Made by a program: the position numbers and the translations under genes. Shown here one piece after another: positions 1 through 5,627 of a stretch of DNA of 7,845 nt. The notes beneath the pieces were generated by a model. The model ran no database searches. It saw only the letters and a program-made list of their open reading frames with translations, and was not told the DNA's origin. Origin of the DNA: Acidobacteriota bacterium (lineage in GTDB: Bacteria > Acidobacteriota > Terriglobia > UBA7540); contig QHZM01000151.1 of assembly GCA_003224665.1 (NCBI GenBank), positions 1 to 7,845 on the forward strand, in the 5' to 3' direction. Position 1 is the first letter of the stretch; each line of letters opens with the position of its first letter.

Positions 1-698
1 TTTCCGGTCGATGTCTTGGCCAGGCTCGGCGCGAAAGGACGGTCTTTGCCGTACTTGAAGCTGTAGTCGGCTGGAAACTCATTTCGCAAACGCGCCGGCA
101 GATAGACCAGCCAGACCACGGCTACGAGCAAGCCGCCCCCGAATGCGTACCATAGAGATTTTTTCCCGTATTGGGCGGCTGCTTTCGTCACCGCGGCATT
201 GCCGGCCAGATCCCCTGCCTTCCGCTCCCGGAGGACAATGAGCAACACATGCGGCACCACAAATACCAGGAGCGCAAACGTCGTGAGGATGTGCACGGCG
301 TCCCAGCCGTAGCTGATCTTGGTTCGAACGGCGGCCTGATCGGTGAGGATCACGCCGGAGACGGCGGACAGAATGAGGACGGCAGCGCCAGCATAGCCCA
401 GGATTTGAATATGACTGACGGGCTTGCGCCAGTATCGGCGCCAGTGGAGGACGAGGTACCACCCGACGGGCCCAATAAAGCCCAACCCGATCACGGTATG
501 CAGGATCACCGTGATCTGATTGGGGACACTGAACGGCAGGAGCCAGATGGCCAGGCCACTGAGCACCGAGAAAGCCAGGAAGCCCGCTACCACGATGGCG
601 AGCCGTGAGCGCCACTCCAACGTGCGCTCCGCCCACATTTGGTTGTTCAGTCGCGTGCGCTCGTCAGCCTGCGCGTCCCCGGCTTTTCCTTCTTCCAT
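1..698 (-). CDS. Cytochrome b-like membrane protein, possible fusion to a multihaem cytochrome c (3' end outside window)
   Basis: The 232 visible residues start at an ATG (696-698) preceded by a good ribosome binding site, GAGGTGA, on the minus strand. A charged cytoplasmic N-terminus (1-32) is followed by five hydrophobic helices at about 33-53, 63-85, 97-118, 133-157 and 183-201. Histidines sit in or beside them (H67, H85, H96, H136, H150), as expected for a b-type haem cytochrome of the four-helix kind. After helix five the chain is periplasmic and reads DRPFAPSLAKTSTG at the window edge. From memory this resembles the lead-in to multihaem c-type domains fused to such membrane modules (compare CbcL-type quinol oxidoreductases), but no CxxCH is visible yet. 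Likely role: passing electrons between the quinone pool and periplasmic carriers. The membrane cytochrome call is fairly secure; the c-haem fusion is inference. Confidence 0.72.
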   Translation of the reverse strand, partial: MEEGKAGDAQADERTRLNNQMWAERTLEWRSRLAIVVAGFLAFSVLSGLAIWLLPFSVPNQITVILHTVIGLGFIGPVGWYLVLHWRRYWRKPVSHIQILGYAGAAVLILSAVSGVILTDQAAVRTKISYGWDAVHILTTFALLVFVVPHVLLIVLRERKAGDLAGNAAVTKAAAQYGKKSLWYAFGGGLLVAVVWLVYLPARLRNEFPADYSFKYGKDRPFAPSLAKTSTG

Positions 699-745
699 AG
701 GCTGTCACCTCGACGCCGTTTTATTCAGGATTGCAGAATATAATA

Positions 746-760
746 ACAGACATTGTCTGT
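746..760. promoter_or_regulatory. Operator-like palindrome ACAGAC-ATT-GTCTGT
   Basis: This is a perfect 6-bp inverted repeat with a 3-nt centre. It lies 48 bp upstream of the start of the minus-strand cytochrome b-like gene. AT-rich TATAAT-like sequence abuts it (739-744 on the plus strand; TATTAT/TATATT on the minus strand). The position suits a repressor or activator site for that gene. The binding protein is unknown; the size and form match a dimeric helix-turn-helix regulator. Confidence 0.35.
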
Positions 761-763
761 ATC

Positions 764-807
764 GGCGCTCTCTGAGCGCCCCATAATCCGCCGGTCGAAG
801 ACCGGCG
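764..807. repeat. Pair of REP-like hairpins
   Basis: There are two adjacent perfect hairpins. The first is GGCGCTC-TCT-GAGCGCC at 764-780. The second is CGCCGGTC-GAA-GACCGGCG at 789-807. They lie between two minus-strand genes and neither is followed by a T-run on either strand, so they do not look like intrinsic terminators. Short GC-rich stems in pairs in a gap are typical of dispersed REP/BIME-type repeats. That they are dispersed in this genome is inferred, because only this pair is visible here. Confidence 0.5.
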
Positions 808-865
808 CTAAAACGCGAATTGTCATTATATTTTGCAAACTTCAGTAGGCCCATCCGCCCCGGAC

Positions 866-1072
866 TCATCCCGCCTGAATGCGATCTCGGTCCAGCCTCA
901 AGAGCTCGATGGAGCGGAGATGGATGATTTCGCCGGTTTCCGGATTCATTTCTGCCGTGATGGAATAGCTCTCACGACGCGCGCGGTAGCCTTGCGATTC
1001 AAAATCCAGCACGCGACGGTGGAATGCCTCGGCGTCCCACTCGCGGACAATCACCACGTCGGCCGTCGCCAC
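866..1072 (-). CDS. Small conserved-looking protein of unknown function (68 aa)
   Basis: The start is GTG (1070-1072), placed 6 nt after a GGAGG(T) ribosome binding site on the minus strand (rc of 1077-1083), which strongly supports a real gene. The product is soluble and acidic/basic mixed, with no signal peptide, membrane helix or cysteine. It begins with a beta-like segment (DVVIVREWD), then a helix (AEAFHRRVLDFESQGY) and further strands through SITAEMNPETGEIIHLRSIELLR. This gives a beta-alpha-beta-beta pattern reminiscent of small DUF1737-like proteins, but I do not recognise the family firmly. It lies 167 bp upstream of the cytochrome b-like gene on the same strand, with hairpins between, so co-transcription is uncertain. 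It is divergent from the radical SAM gene. Confidence 0.62.
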   Translation of the reverse strand: MATADVVIVREWDAEAFHRRVLDFESQGYRARRESYSITAEMNPETGEIIHLRSIELLRLDRDRIQAG

Positions 1073-1425
1073 CTTTCACCTCCAGGAGGACGTGATCTCC
1101 AACTCGAACTTCAATTCAGCGCACAAAGCGCCCTGCGTTCCCTCACAGCATCTGACCCCGCCCCCGCGCAGGCGCTGCAGGCAGCACGCATCCGAACGTC
1201 GGAAGTACCGTGGCTTCTTATGTCGTCCTAACCTATTCGCGAAGCGGAAGCGCGAGCAATGGGACAGGCGTAACATGCCGTGTTACAAACCTCCTATGGC
1301 GGTTCCTGCTCTCGCCGGTATACAAAGACAGTTATGCCGATTGACGCGCCGACCACGCCTGAAACGTATTCCCAAACCGCACCTGCATCTGCTGACGACT
1401 TTCCTCCACTAACACCGCACAACCC
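1073..1425. other. Divergent intergenic region
   Basis: This gap separates the 68-aa gene (minus) from the radical SAM gene (plus). Apart from the palindrome at 1270-1286 and an out-of-frame stretch from ATG 1334 that may be the original start of the radical SAM gene, I see no supportable gene. Open frames here lack ribosome binding sites and read as low-complexity Arg/Cys/Ser sequence. No convincing sigma-70 promoter was found; TTGACG at 1341 pairs only with a poor TATTCC at a 20-nt spacing. Confidence 0.5.
1270..1286. promoter_or_regulatory. Palindrome GTAACA-N5-TGTTAC
   Basis: This perfect 6-bp inverted repeat with a TGCCG centre lies 139 bp before the annotated radical SAM start, or 47 bp before the alternative upstream ATG at 1334. 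It could be an operator for that gene. One such match in a gap this long can also arise by chance, and no regulator is assigned. Confidence 0.25.
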
Positions 1426-2532
1426 GTGCTGGAGATAATCATCCCGGGCTCGCTCAAAGACATCTGGGTGAACGTTCCCGTCCGAGAACCGTTCGCGGCT
1501 CGGTCCTGCTATCGGCTGGCGCACGCTGACGGTCAATATGAGGTCATCGACGATCGCCAGGGCTTCCGCTATGCCATCCGCCTGCCGGCTGAGCCTTCCT
1601 GGTACGGACAGTTGACTTCCCGGGGCTTGCCGATGCACCAAATCGGCGTCCTCCAAGGCACCTACCTGGCCATCTACATTTCAAACTTGTGCGGCTTTTG
1701 GTATCACTCCCCGCGGATGAACTGCAGCTTCTGTACGACCGGCCTCAATCTGGGTGTGAACGAATCGGCGCTCAAGAATGTGCAGGATGTCGTGGAGGTT
1801 GCCCAGGCCGCCAAGCGGGAATCAGGAGTGACGTTCGTCCATTTCAACTCGGGAAACCAGACCAATCGAGACCTGGATCGGGCCGCTCATTACGTGAACG
1901 CTGTGAAGTCACGAGTCGGCGCCCTTGTGGGACTCCAGCTGATGCCGACGCGCGACCTCTGGAAGTACGACCGGCTCATCGAGTTGGGCACGGATCATTT
2001 CAGCTTCTGCGTCGAGTTCCACAATCCCGAATACTTCGAAAAGTTCTGCCCCGGGAAGGCGCGCTTTGTCGGGCAAGAGACTTTCTACCGCGCGCTTGAA
2101 TATACGAGCAGGCAACTGGGGAAAGGGACCTGCTCCGGGGAAGTTATTGCCGGCCTCGAGCCGGTCGAAGACACACTCAAAGCGATTGACTACATCACCA
2201 GCGTCGGAGCTTTCCCGACCGTGTGTATTTTTCGACCTACGATCGGAGCTGACCTGGAAGACTCACCGCCGCCCCGTTATGAGGAAATGCGCCTGGTTTT
2301 CCAGCATGTTTACCAGGCGTGCGAGAAGAACCGCATTCCCATCGACGTTGCGCCTAACATTGAAGTGAGCCTGGTGGTGCAGCCCGGCGACACGCGCTAT
2401 CTGGCTCCCAGGAACCTGGAGTCTCGCTGGTACGATTTCAGGCAAGCCCTGCTGAGACTGGTTGCCCGCCCTTACTTTTGGTGGAACCGCCGTCGCAGGA
2501 AAGCGCAAGGCTCTGCGGAACTGTCTTACTGA
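1426..2532 (+). CDS. Radical SAM protein with C-X10-C-X2-C motif, function unknown
   Basis: The 368-aa soluble protein has its probable [4Fe-4S] cluster cysteines at C89, C100 and C103 (NLCGFWYHSPRMNCSFCTTG). It is followed by the GxxGxE-like glycine strand (GEVIAGLEPVEDT, 238-250) and a late FRPTIG segment (269-274), which fit a radical SAM TIM-barrel of the biotin-synthase type. The spacing C-X10-C-X2-C differs from the canonical C-X3-C-X2-C. Elp3-type enzymes are a precedent for long first spacings. Other conserved-looking segments are MPTRDLWKYD (173-182) and FCVEFHNPEYF (194-204); the C-terminus is Arg-rich. The GTG start has no ribosome binding site. The frame from ATG 1334 would join at NP|VLEIIIPGS if one base were added, so the true N-terminus may lie upstream. 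The reaction and substrate cannot be told from the sequence or neighbours. Confidence 0.85.
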   Translation: MLEIIIPGSLKDIWVNVPVREPFAARSCYRLAHADGQYEVIDDRQGFRYAIRLPAEPSWYGQLTSRGLPMHQIGVLQGTYLAIYISNLCGFWYHSPRMNCSFCTTGLNLGVNESALKNVQDVVEVAQAAKRESGVTFVHFNSGNQTNRDLDRAAHYVNAVKSRVGALVGLQLMPTRDLWKYDRLIELGTDHFSFCVEFHNPEYFEKFCPGKARFVGQETFYRALEYTSRQLGKGTCSGEVIAGLEPVEDTLKAIDYITSVGAFPTVCIFRPTIGADLEDSPPPRYEEMRLVFQHVYQACEKNRIPIDVAPNIEVSLVVQPGDTRYLAPRNLESRWYDFRQALLRLVARPYFWWNRRRRKAQGSAELSY

Positions 2533-2884
2533 CTACGGATTCGACCGCTGGCCGCCTTGCGCTTCTCCAAGCCCCCAAATTCTGCTGAGTCCCTGCAGTC
2601 CTTACTGAGTCTTTGTGAAAACATGTCCCCGCGTTGCAGCGGCGAAATCTGCGTCACCGGAACTCGAGCACGCCCCGGCCCCTCGGCGGCAAGGATGCCG
2701 CCGCTCCAAAGGGTTTTCACAGAGACTCTTCGCGGCCCTCCGCCATGCCGTCCTGGTCGGAATCGCCACAATCGGTTTTCCGCGCTCGAAGGCCGCGTTC
2801 ACTTGGGTAGAGGACGTTGTCGGAAAGAAGTGATCGGGGCGGCAGGAGCGGTGGCGGCCCGGCCTCGGGACGCGCAGGCTCAGC
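2533..2884. other. Intergenic region between convergent genes, with repeat-like sequence
   Basis: This 352-bp gap lies between the ends of two converging genes. No frame here has a ribosome binding site or a convincing protein. The translations are Arg/Pro/Ala-rich, as expected of non-coding GC-rich DNA. It contains the GGCGGC hairpin at 2685-2702. No hairpin followed by a T-run was seen, so the terminators for the flanking genes are not evident. Confidence 0.5.
2685..2702. repeat. Short palindrome GGCGGC-AAGGAT-GCCGCC (REP-like)
   Basis: The perfect 6-bp stem has a 6-nt loop and lies in the convergent gap. On the minus strand it reads GCGGCATCCTTGCCGCC, a form I associate with dispersed GC-rich palindromes in acidobacterial-type genomes. 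This is recalled, not verified. There is no T-tract, so it is not a standard terminator. Confidence 0.35.
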
Positions 2885-3538
2885 TCAGATGATGCCCCGT
2901 CGGGTGGCTTGGATGACGGCCTCAAGCCGGTTGTGGGTGTGAAGCTTTTGGTTGATGTGATGCAGGTGATTGCGCAAGGTCCGCGGGTTGATCCCTAGCT
3001 CGCGCGCCACCGCCGAGGGGGTCTTGCCCTCAGCGAGGGCCCGCAGCACCCTTCGTTCCTGCTCGGTCAAGGGATGGACAGGCGGCAGCGGCGCGGTCTC
3101 TTCCGGCAGAGATGCAACCTGCTGTGCGATCTGCACAAGTTTCTTGGTCAGTTCCTCGCTCTCCTTCCTTCGGCTGATGTCGCGCATGAGGTGCGCCACC
3201 AGATGGCGGTTTGTGCGCTCATCTCGGAATACCAAAATGGAAACATTCACCCAGACCCTGCGGCCGGACCGGACCTTGACCTCCATATCGTAGTTGGGGA
3301 TTTCCCGGTGGAGCAATGCACAGTCGATCAAGCTGCACGGCTCGGCACAAATCTGGGTGCCGAGCGTGCTGCGGCCCTGAAACAGTATCGCGCATGGCTT
3401 ATCGAGGACCTCGGAAGCTGGGTAACCGAAGAATTTTTCCGCGGCCCGGTTCCAGGTGCAGATCAGCCCCTGATCATTCACGGCAAAGGCCGCGTCCGCC
3501 GTCCCGTCGAGCAGTTTCGAGAGGTCTCCTGCGAGCAC
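2885..3538 (-). CDS. PAS domain-LuxR family transcriptional regulator
   Basis: The chosen start is GTG at 3536-3538, 6 nt after AGGA. An in-frame GTG at 3598 would add 20 residues but lacks a binding site. In the 217-aa product, residues about 4-122 form a PAS/PAC sensor domain (DGTADAAFAVNDQG, then TWNRAAEKFFGYP, ending in LMRDISRRKESEE). A short coiled linker (126-145) follows. Residues 156-217 are a LuxR/GerE helix-turn-helix (LTEQERRVLRALAEGKTPSA, then GINPRTLRNHLHHINQKL). There is no receiver domain or membrane helix, so it should sense a cytoplasmic signal directly. The PAS domain has a C-X3-C-X4-C cluster (C64, C68, C73) followed by H77, hinting at metal, haem or redox sensing. It is divergent from the Rrf2 gene and may share control of that gap. 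Target genes are unknown. Confidence 0.86.
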   Translation of the reverse strand: MLAGDLSKLLDGTADAAFAVNDQGLICTWNRAAEKFFGYPASEVLDKPCAILFQGRSTLGTQICAEPCSLIDCALLHREIPNYDMEVKVRSGRRVWVNVSILVFRDERTNRHLVAHLMRDISRRKESEELTKKLVQIAQQVASLPEETAPLPPVHPLTEQERRVLRALAEGKTPSAVARELGINPRTLRNHLHHINQKLHTHNRLEAVIQATRRGII

Positions 3539-3722
3539 TTTATTTCCTCGCTCTAATTTTGCCAACGCGATGGTCTCGGCGCACCTGGCGTCGAGCACGC
3601 GCAGCGAAGCAAGTCAACGTACCGCCTTCGGCTTCCCGGGAAAATGAGCCGCTAACCCTGAGGTCAAGGCCCGACTGCCTTTGAATCCCCACAGGAATGG
3701 GCATGGTGAATTCCCGCGTGTG

Positions 3723-3740
3723 CTGTGACGTTTGTCACAG
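3723..3740. promoter_or_regulatory. CRP/FNR-type binding site, TGTGA-N6-TCACA
   Basis: CTGTGAC-GTTT-GTCACAG is a perfect 7-bp palindrome and contains the exact consensus half-sites of the E. coli CRP site. It lies in the gap between the PAS-LuxR and Rrf2 genes. Its centre is about 65 bp before the transcription start predicted from the promoter at 3761-3789, close to a class I activator position. The cognate regulator in this organism is not in the window and could be any CRP/FNR-family member. Confidence 0.55.
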
Positions 3741-3760
3741 GTGGGGTGACGAACCAACGA

Positions 3761-3789
3761 TTGACCTCCGCGCCGGTAAAGCAGATTAA
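3761..3789 (+). promoter_or_regulatory. Candidate sigma-70 promoter for the Rrf2 gene
   Basis: TTGACC at 3761-3766 (five of six matches to -35) is followed after 17 nt by GATTAA at 3784-3789, a weak -10. A weak -10 fits dependence on an activator such as one bound at the CRP-type site upstream. This is an inference from spacing alone. Confidence 0.35.
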
Positions 3790-3809
3790 TCAGACTTGAG
3801 GATAAGAAA

Positions 3810-3822
3810 GTCTTTTAAAGAC
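3810..3822. promoter_or_regulatory. Palindrome GTCTTT-T-AAAGAC before the Rrf2 start
   Basis: This perfect 6-bp inverted repeat with a single central base ends 4 nt before the Rrf2 start codon. It sits where an autorepressor site or translation-blocking hairpin would act. Rrf2 regulators commonly control their own promoter, so it is a candidate self-binding site. It does not match the IscR or NsrR consensus that I know. Confidence 0.3.
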
Positions 3823-3826
3823 GTCA

Positions 3827-4285
3827 ATGATGTTGTTCTCTCGCCCTTCCACTTACGCGATTCGGGCCCTCACTTACCTGGCGATGCAGCCGCCAGGTAA
3901 GCTCTCGGGCACCCGCGAGATTTCTGAGCGCGAGGACATCCCGAATTTTTTCCTCGGCAAGGTGCTTCTGCAGCTTCGCCGGGGGCGCCTTTTGCGCTCG
4001 TACAAGGGCACGGGAGGAGGCTACCAGCTGGCTCTGCCGCCCGATAAGATCAATCTGCTGATGATTGTTCGCTGCATCGCGGGCGACGAGCTTTTCGACA
4101 CCTGTATCCTGGAGGATCACGAGTGCGGCTCTTATCGGCAGTGCGCGCTCCATGAGTCTTGGGTTGCCATCCGGGACGAGCTACGGGCGGTCTTGGAGCG
4201 AAATACCTTGGCTGAACTGGTGCGGGCGCGCTCAGCCGAGGGAGTTAAATCGCCCGCAACAGATTCCCGACCAGCGGAGCAGTAG
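3827..4285 (+). CDS. Rrf2 family transcriptional regulator (IscR/NsrR-like)
   Basis: The 152-aa product has the usual length and order for Rrf2 proteins. The N-terminal winged helix-turn-helix covers about 8-70 (STYAIRALTYLAM, REISEREDIPNFFLGKVL) and ends in the diagnostic wing GTGGGYQLA (61-69). A dimerisation helix near the C-terminus carries NTLAELV. Likely Fe-S ligands are C93, C100 and C106, with H109 in CALH matching the CLTH of IscR. The first spacing is X6 rather than the usual X5. The family senses Fe-S status, NO or oxidative stress, so this protein probably links such a signal to nearby redox genes. The start has only a weak, distant purine-rich stretch (GAGGATAAG); ATG 3827 and ATG 3830 are both possible. 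Which Rrf2 subfamily it belongs to is not settled. Confidence 0.9.
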   Translation: MMLFSRPSTYAIRALTYLAMQPPGKLSGTREISEREDIPNFFLGKVLLQLRRGRLLRSYKGTGGGYQLALPPDKINLLMIVRCIAGDELFDTCILEDHECGSYRQCALHESWVAIRDELRAVLERNTLAELVRARSAEGVKSPATDSRPAEQ

Positions 4286-4380
4286 AGCGAGTGGTGGGCT
4301 ACTTGTCGGCGCTTTGAAGGCTTGCTACGGACCGTCCCCGGCCGTCCAGAGCAGCGCGGGAACTTCAAGAAGGAGGGTTT

Positions 4381-4569
4381 ATGGATCTCATACAGGAATT
4401 TCACGCCGATCACCAGAAGGCTGTCAGTGCTTTATTCGGCTCGCGGCATGCGATCGCCCGCCGAGCGCGCGCCGACGGCCTGAAAACACAACCGTCGAGG
4501 GAAGCAAATGAAGCTATCCGCGGTTGTGAGCAAAGGCACAGCGTGGTTTGCGGCAAGTTCGCGAACTGA
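4381..4569 (+). CDS. Short ORF with hemerythrin-like N-terminus, probable gene remnant
   Basis: The ATG follows a very strong ribosome binding site (AAGGAGGG, 4370-4376). The first residues, MDLIQEFHADHQKAVSALF, resemble the first helix of a hemerythrin-like HHE protein, and the same beginning recurs at 7585 (LIQEFHSDHQKVVSRL). After about residue 28 the 62-aa product becomes Arg-rich. It lacks the later HxxxE/HHE motifs, so it cannot form a full four-helix di-iron site. It is therefore probably a truncated or frame-damaged gene whose translation start survives. It lies 21 bp upstream of the first CxxC-family copy, in the same direction, suggesting a former two-gene operon. The hemerythrin assignment is tentative, resting on one helix. 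Confidence 0.42.
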   Translation: MDLIQEFHADHQKAVSALFGSRHAIARRARADGLKTQPSREANEAIRGCEQRHSVVCGKFAN

Positions 4570-4590
4570 ACCAGACAGGAGGTAATTACC

Positions 4591-4773
4591 ATGGCGCGAG
4601 ATGACCGGGACCCCATCGAGGTTCTCAAATTCGAGCTCAACTTCATCGAGAAAGGCGGTTACGGGCGGTCTGTGCGAACGCCGTGGAAGGAAGAGCGCGT
4701 TTTCCGGGACTCCGTCACCTGTCTCCACGCCGGAGAAGCCCTGAAGAGCGAACCTGCGATGAATGCATTTTGA
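4591..4773 (+). pseudogene. CxxC-family small protein, copy 1: frameshifted and truncated
   Basis: A perfect AGGAGGT site lies 7 nt before the ATG. The 60-aa reading starts MARDDRDPIEVLKFE and shares 27 of 31 residues with copy 2 (7028-7453) from GGYGRSVRTP through DSVTCLHAGEA to the following LK. A one-base loss just before the CxxC then shifts the frame, giving EPAMNAF and a stop. In the shifted frame the sequence still reads CDEC (TGCGATGAATGC, about 4756-4767). Just past it, similarity to copy 2 ends completely, so the 3' half, including the FVPPE and IPLNE motifs, is also gone. The ribosome binding site of the cupredoxin gene follows within 45 bp. The function of the intact family is unknown; its Cys pattern suggests metal binding. 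A short functional peptide cannot be excluded. Confidence 0.6.
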
Positions 4774-4816
4774 CCCTGACTTCCATTTTGAAGTTGCGAA
4801 TCAAGGAGAAACGACC

Positions 4817-5578
4817 ATGACGCGCAAACGCAATACCATAATTTTCTCACTTTTTGTGCTTGTAGGGGTTCAACTCATTCTCCTGCCAGGCTTGATTCCT
4901 GACGGCGTTCGCGTCGTCTCGGCCGCTGCAACCGCTAGCTATACCATTACACAGGTGTCTGGCGGTGGGACGATTGCCGGCAAGATTCTGTACAGCGGAA
5001 AGCCGGTCCGACCGAAGCGCTTCCCGGTAACGCAAGATATGTCCACCTGTGGAAAGACCAAAGAGATATATCCCGTGAAAGTCGAACAGGAGGGAGTGGC
5101 GGAGGCTGTGGTGTGGCTCGATGACATCACGAGCGGCAAGGCATTCAATTTCCCGGAGCCTGTGATTGATCAGAAAAATTGCGAGTTTGTCCCGCATGTC
5201 CTGTTGATCCAGCCGGGAGCGATGAAGGTGCTGAATACCGACCTCTGCTCGCACAACATTCATGTGTTTTCATCTGCAAACCGCGAGGTGAATCAAAACA
5301 ATCCACCCAACACGGCCCCACTCGAACTTACCCTGATGCGTCCGGACCATGCGATGATTCGGTGCGAAATCCACAAGTGGATGCAGGCAGACGTTTTTGT
5401 TGCCAAGAACGCCTACTACGCTCTGAGCGGCGCGGGTGGCGCTTATACACTCACCGATGTGCCGCCTGGCAAATACCATATAAAGGTGTGGCAGGAAACC
5501 CTGGGCACAAAAACACAGGAGGTCACGGTCGAGACCGGGAAGACAGCAACCGTCAGCTTCAACCTCGGATCAAAATGA
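4817..5578 (+). CDS. Periplasmic cupredoxin-like protein with carboxypeptidase-regulatory-like domain
   Basis: AAGGAG lies 9 nt before this ATG; an upstream in-frame ATG at 4763 overlaps copy 1 and lacks such a site. The 253-aa product has a signal peptide (hydrophobic 9-28, cleavage near VVSAAATA, 33-40). Residues 50-195 form a plastocyanin/cupredoxin-type domain. Its candidate type 1 copper ligands are H146 or H149 (SHNIH), C183, H186 and M189 in CEIHKWM, the normal C-X2-H-X2-M order. Residues 205-250 are a carboxypeptidase-regulatory-like beta domain (GAYTLTDVPPGKYHIKVW). The family has members in many environmental bacteria and is thought to carry electrons or bind copper in the periplasm. 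Together with the following cytochrome-porin, 49 bp downstream, it probably accepts or donates electrons at the inner face of the outer membrane. Extra cysteines C78, C122 and C144 could form a disulfide. Confidence 0.88.
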   Translation: MTRKRNTIIFSLFVLVGVQLILLPGLIPDGVRVVSAAATASYTITQVSGGGTIAGKILYSGKPVRPKRFPVTQDMSTCGKTKEIYPVKVEQEGVAEAVVWLDDITSGKAFNFPEPVIDQKNCEFVPHVLLIQPGAMKVLNTDLCSHNIHVFSSANREVNQNNPPNTAPLELTLMRPDHAMIRCEIHKWMQADVFVAKNAYYALSGAGGAYTLTDVPPGKYHIKVWQETLGTKTQEVTVETGKTATVSFNLGSK

Positions 5579-5627
5579 CCTTCGTAAGGATGAACTTTAA
5601 AATATCTTGTTATGCGAAGATACCAAC

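Noticed and set aside
171..608. Plus-strand open frame of 145 aa
   Set aside because: It is antisense to the cytochrome b-like gene, has no ribosome binding site and reads as low-complexity charged sequence.
79..636. Minus-strand open frame of 185 aa
   Set aside because: It is the shadow of the cytochrome b-like gene on the same strand in another frame. The alternative frame gives clean membrane helices and has a ribosome binding site.
2526..2925. Open frames on both strands in the convergent gap (up to 111 aa)
   Set aside because: They have no ribosome binding site, Arg/Pro/Ala-rich composition and overlap with repeat-like sequence and gene ends.
4763..4816. Upstream ATG 4763 as start of the cupredoxin gene
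   Set aside because: It would put 18 polar residues ahead of the signal peptide, overlap copy 1 and lack a ribosome binding site. ATG 4817 has AAGGAG.
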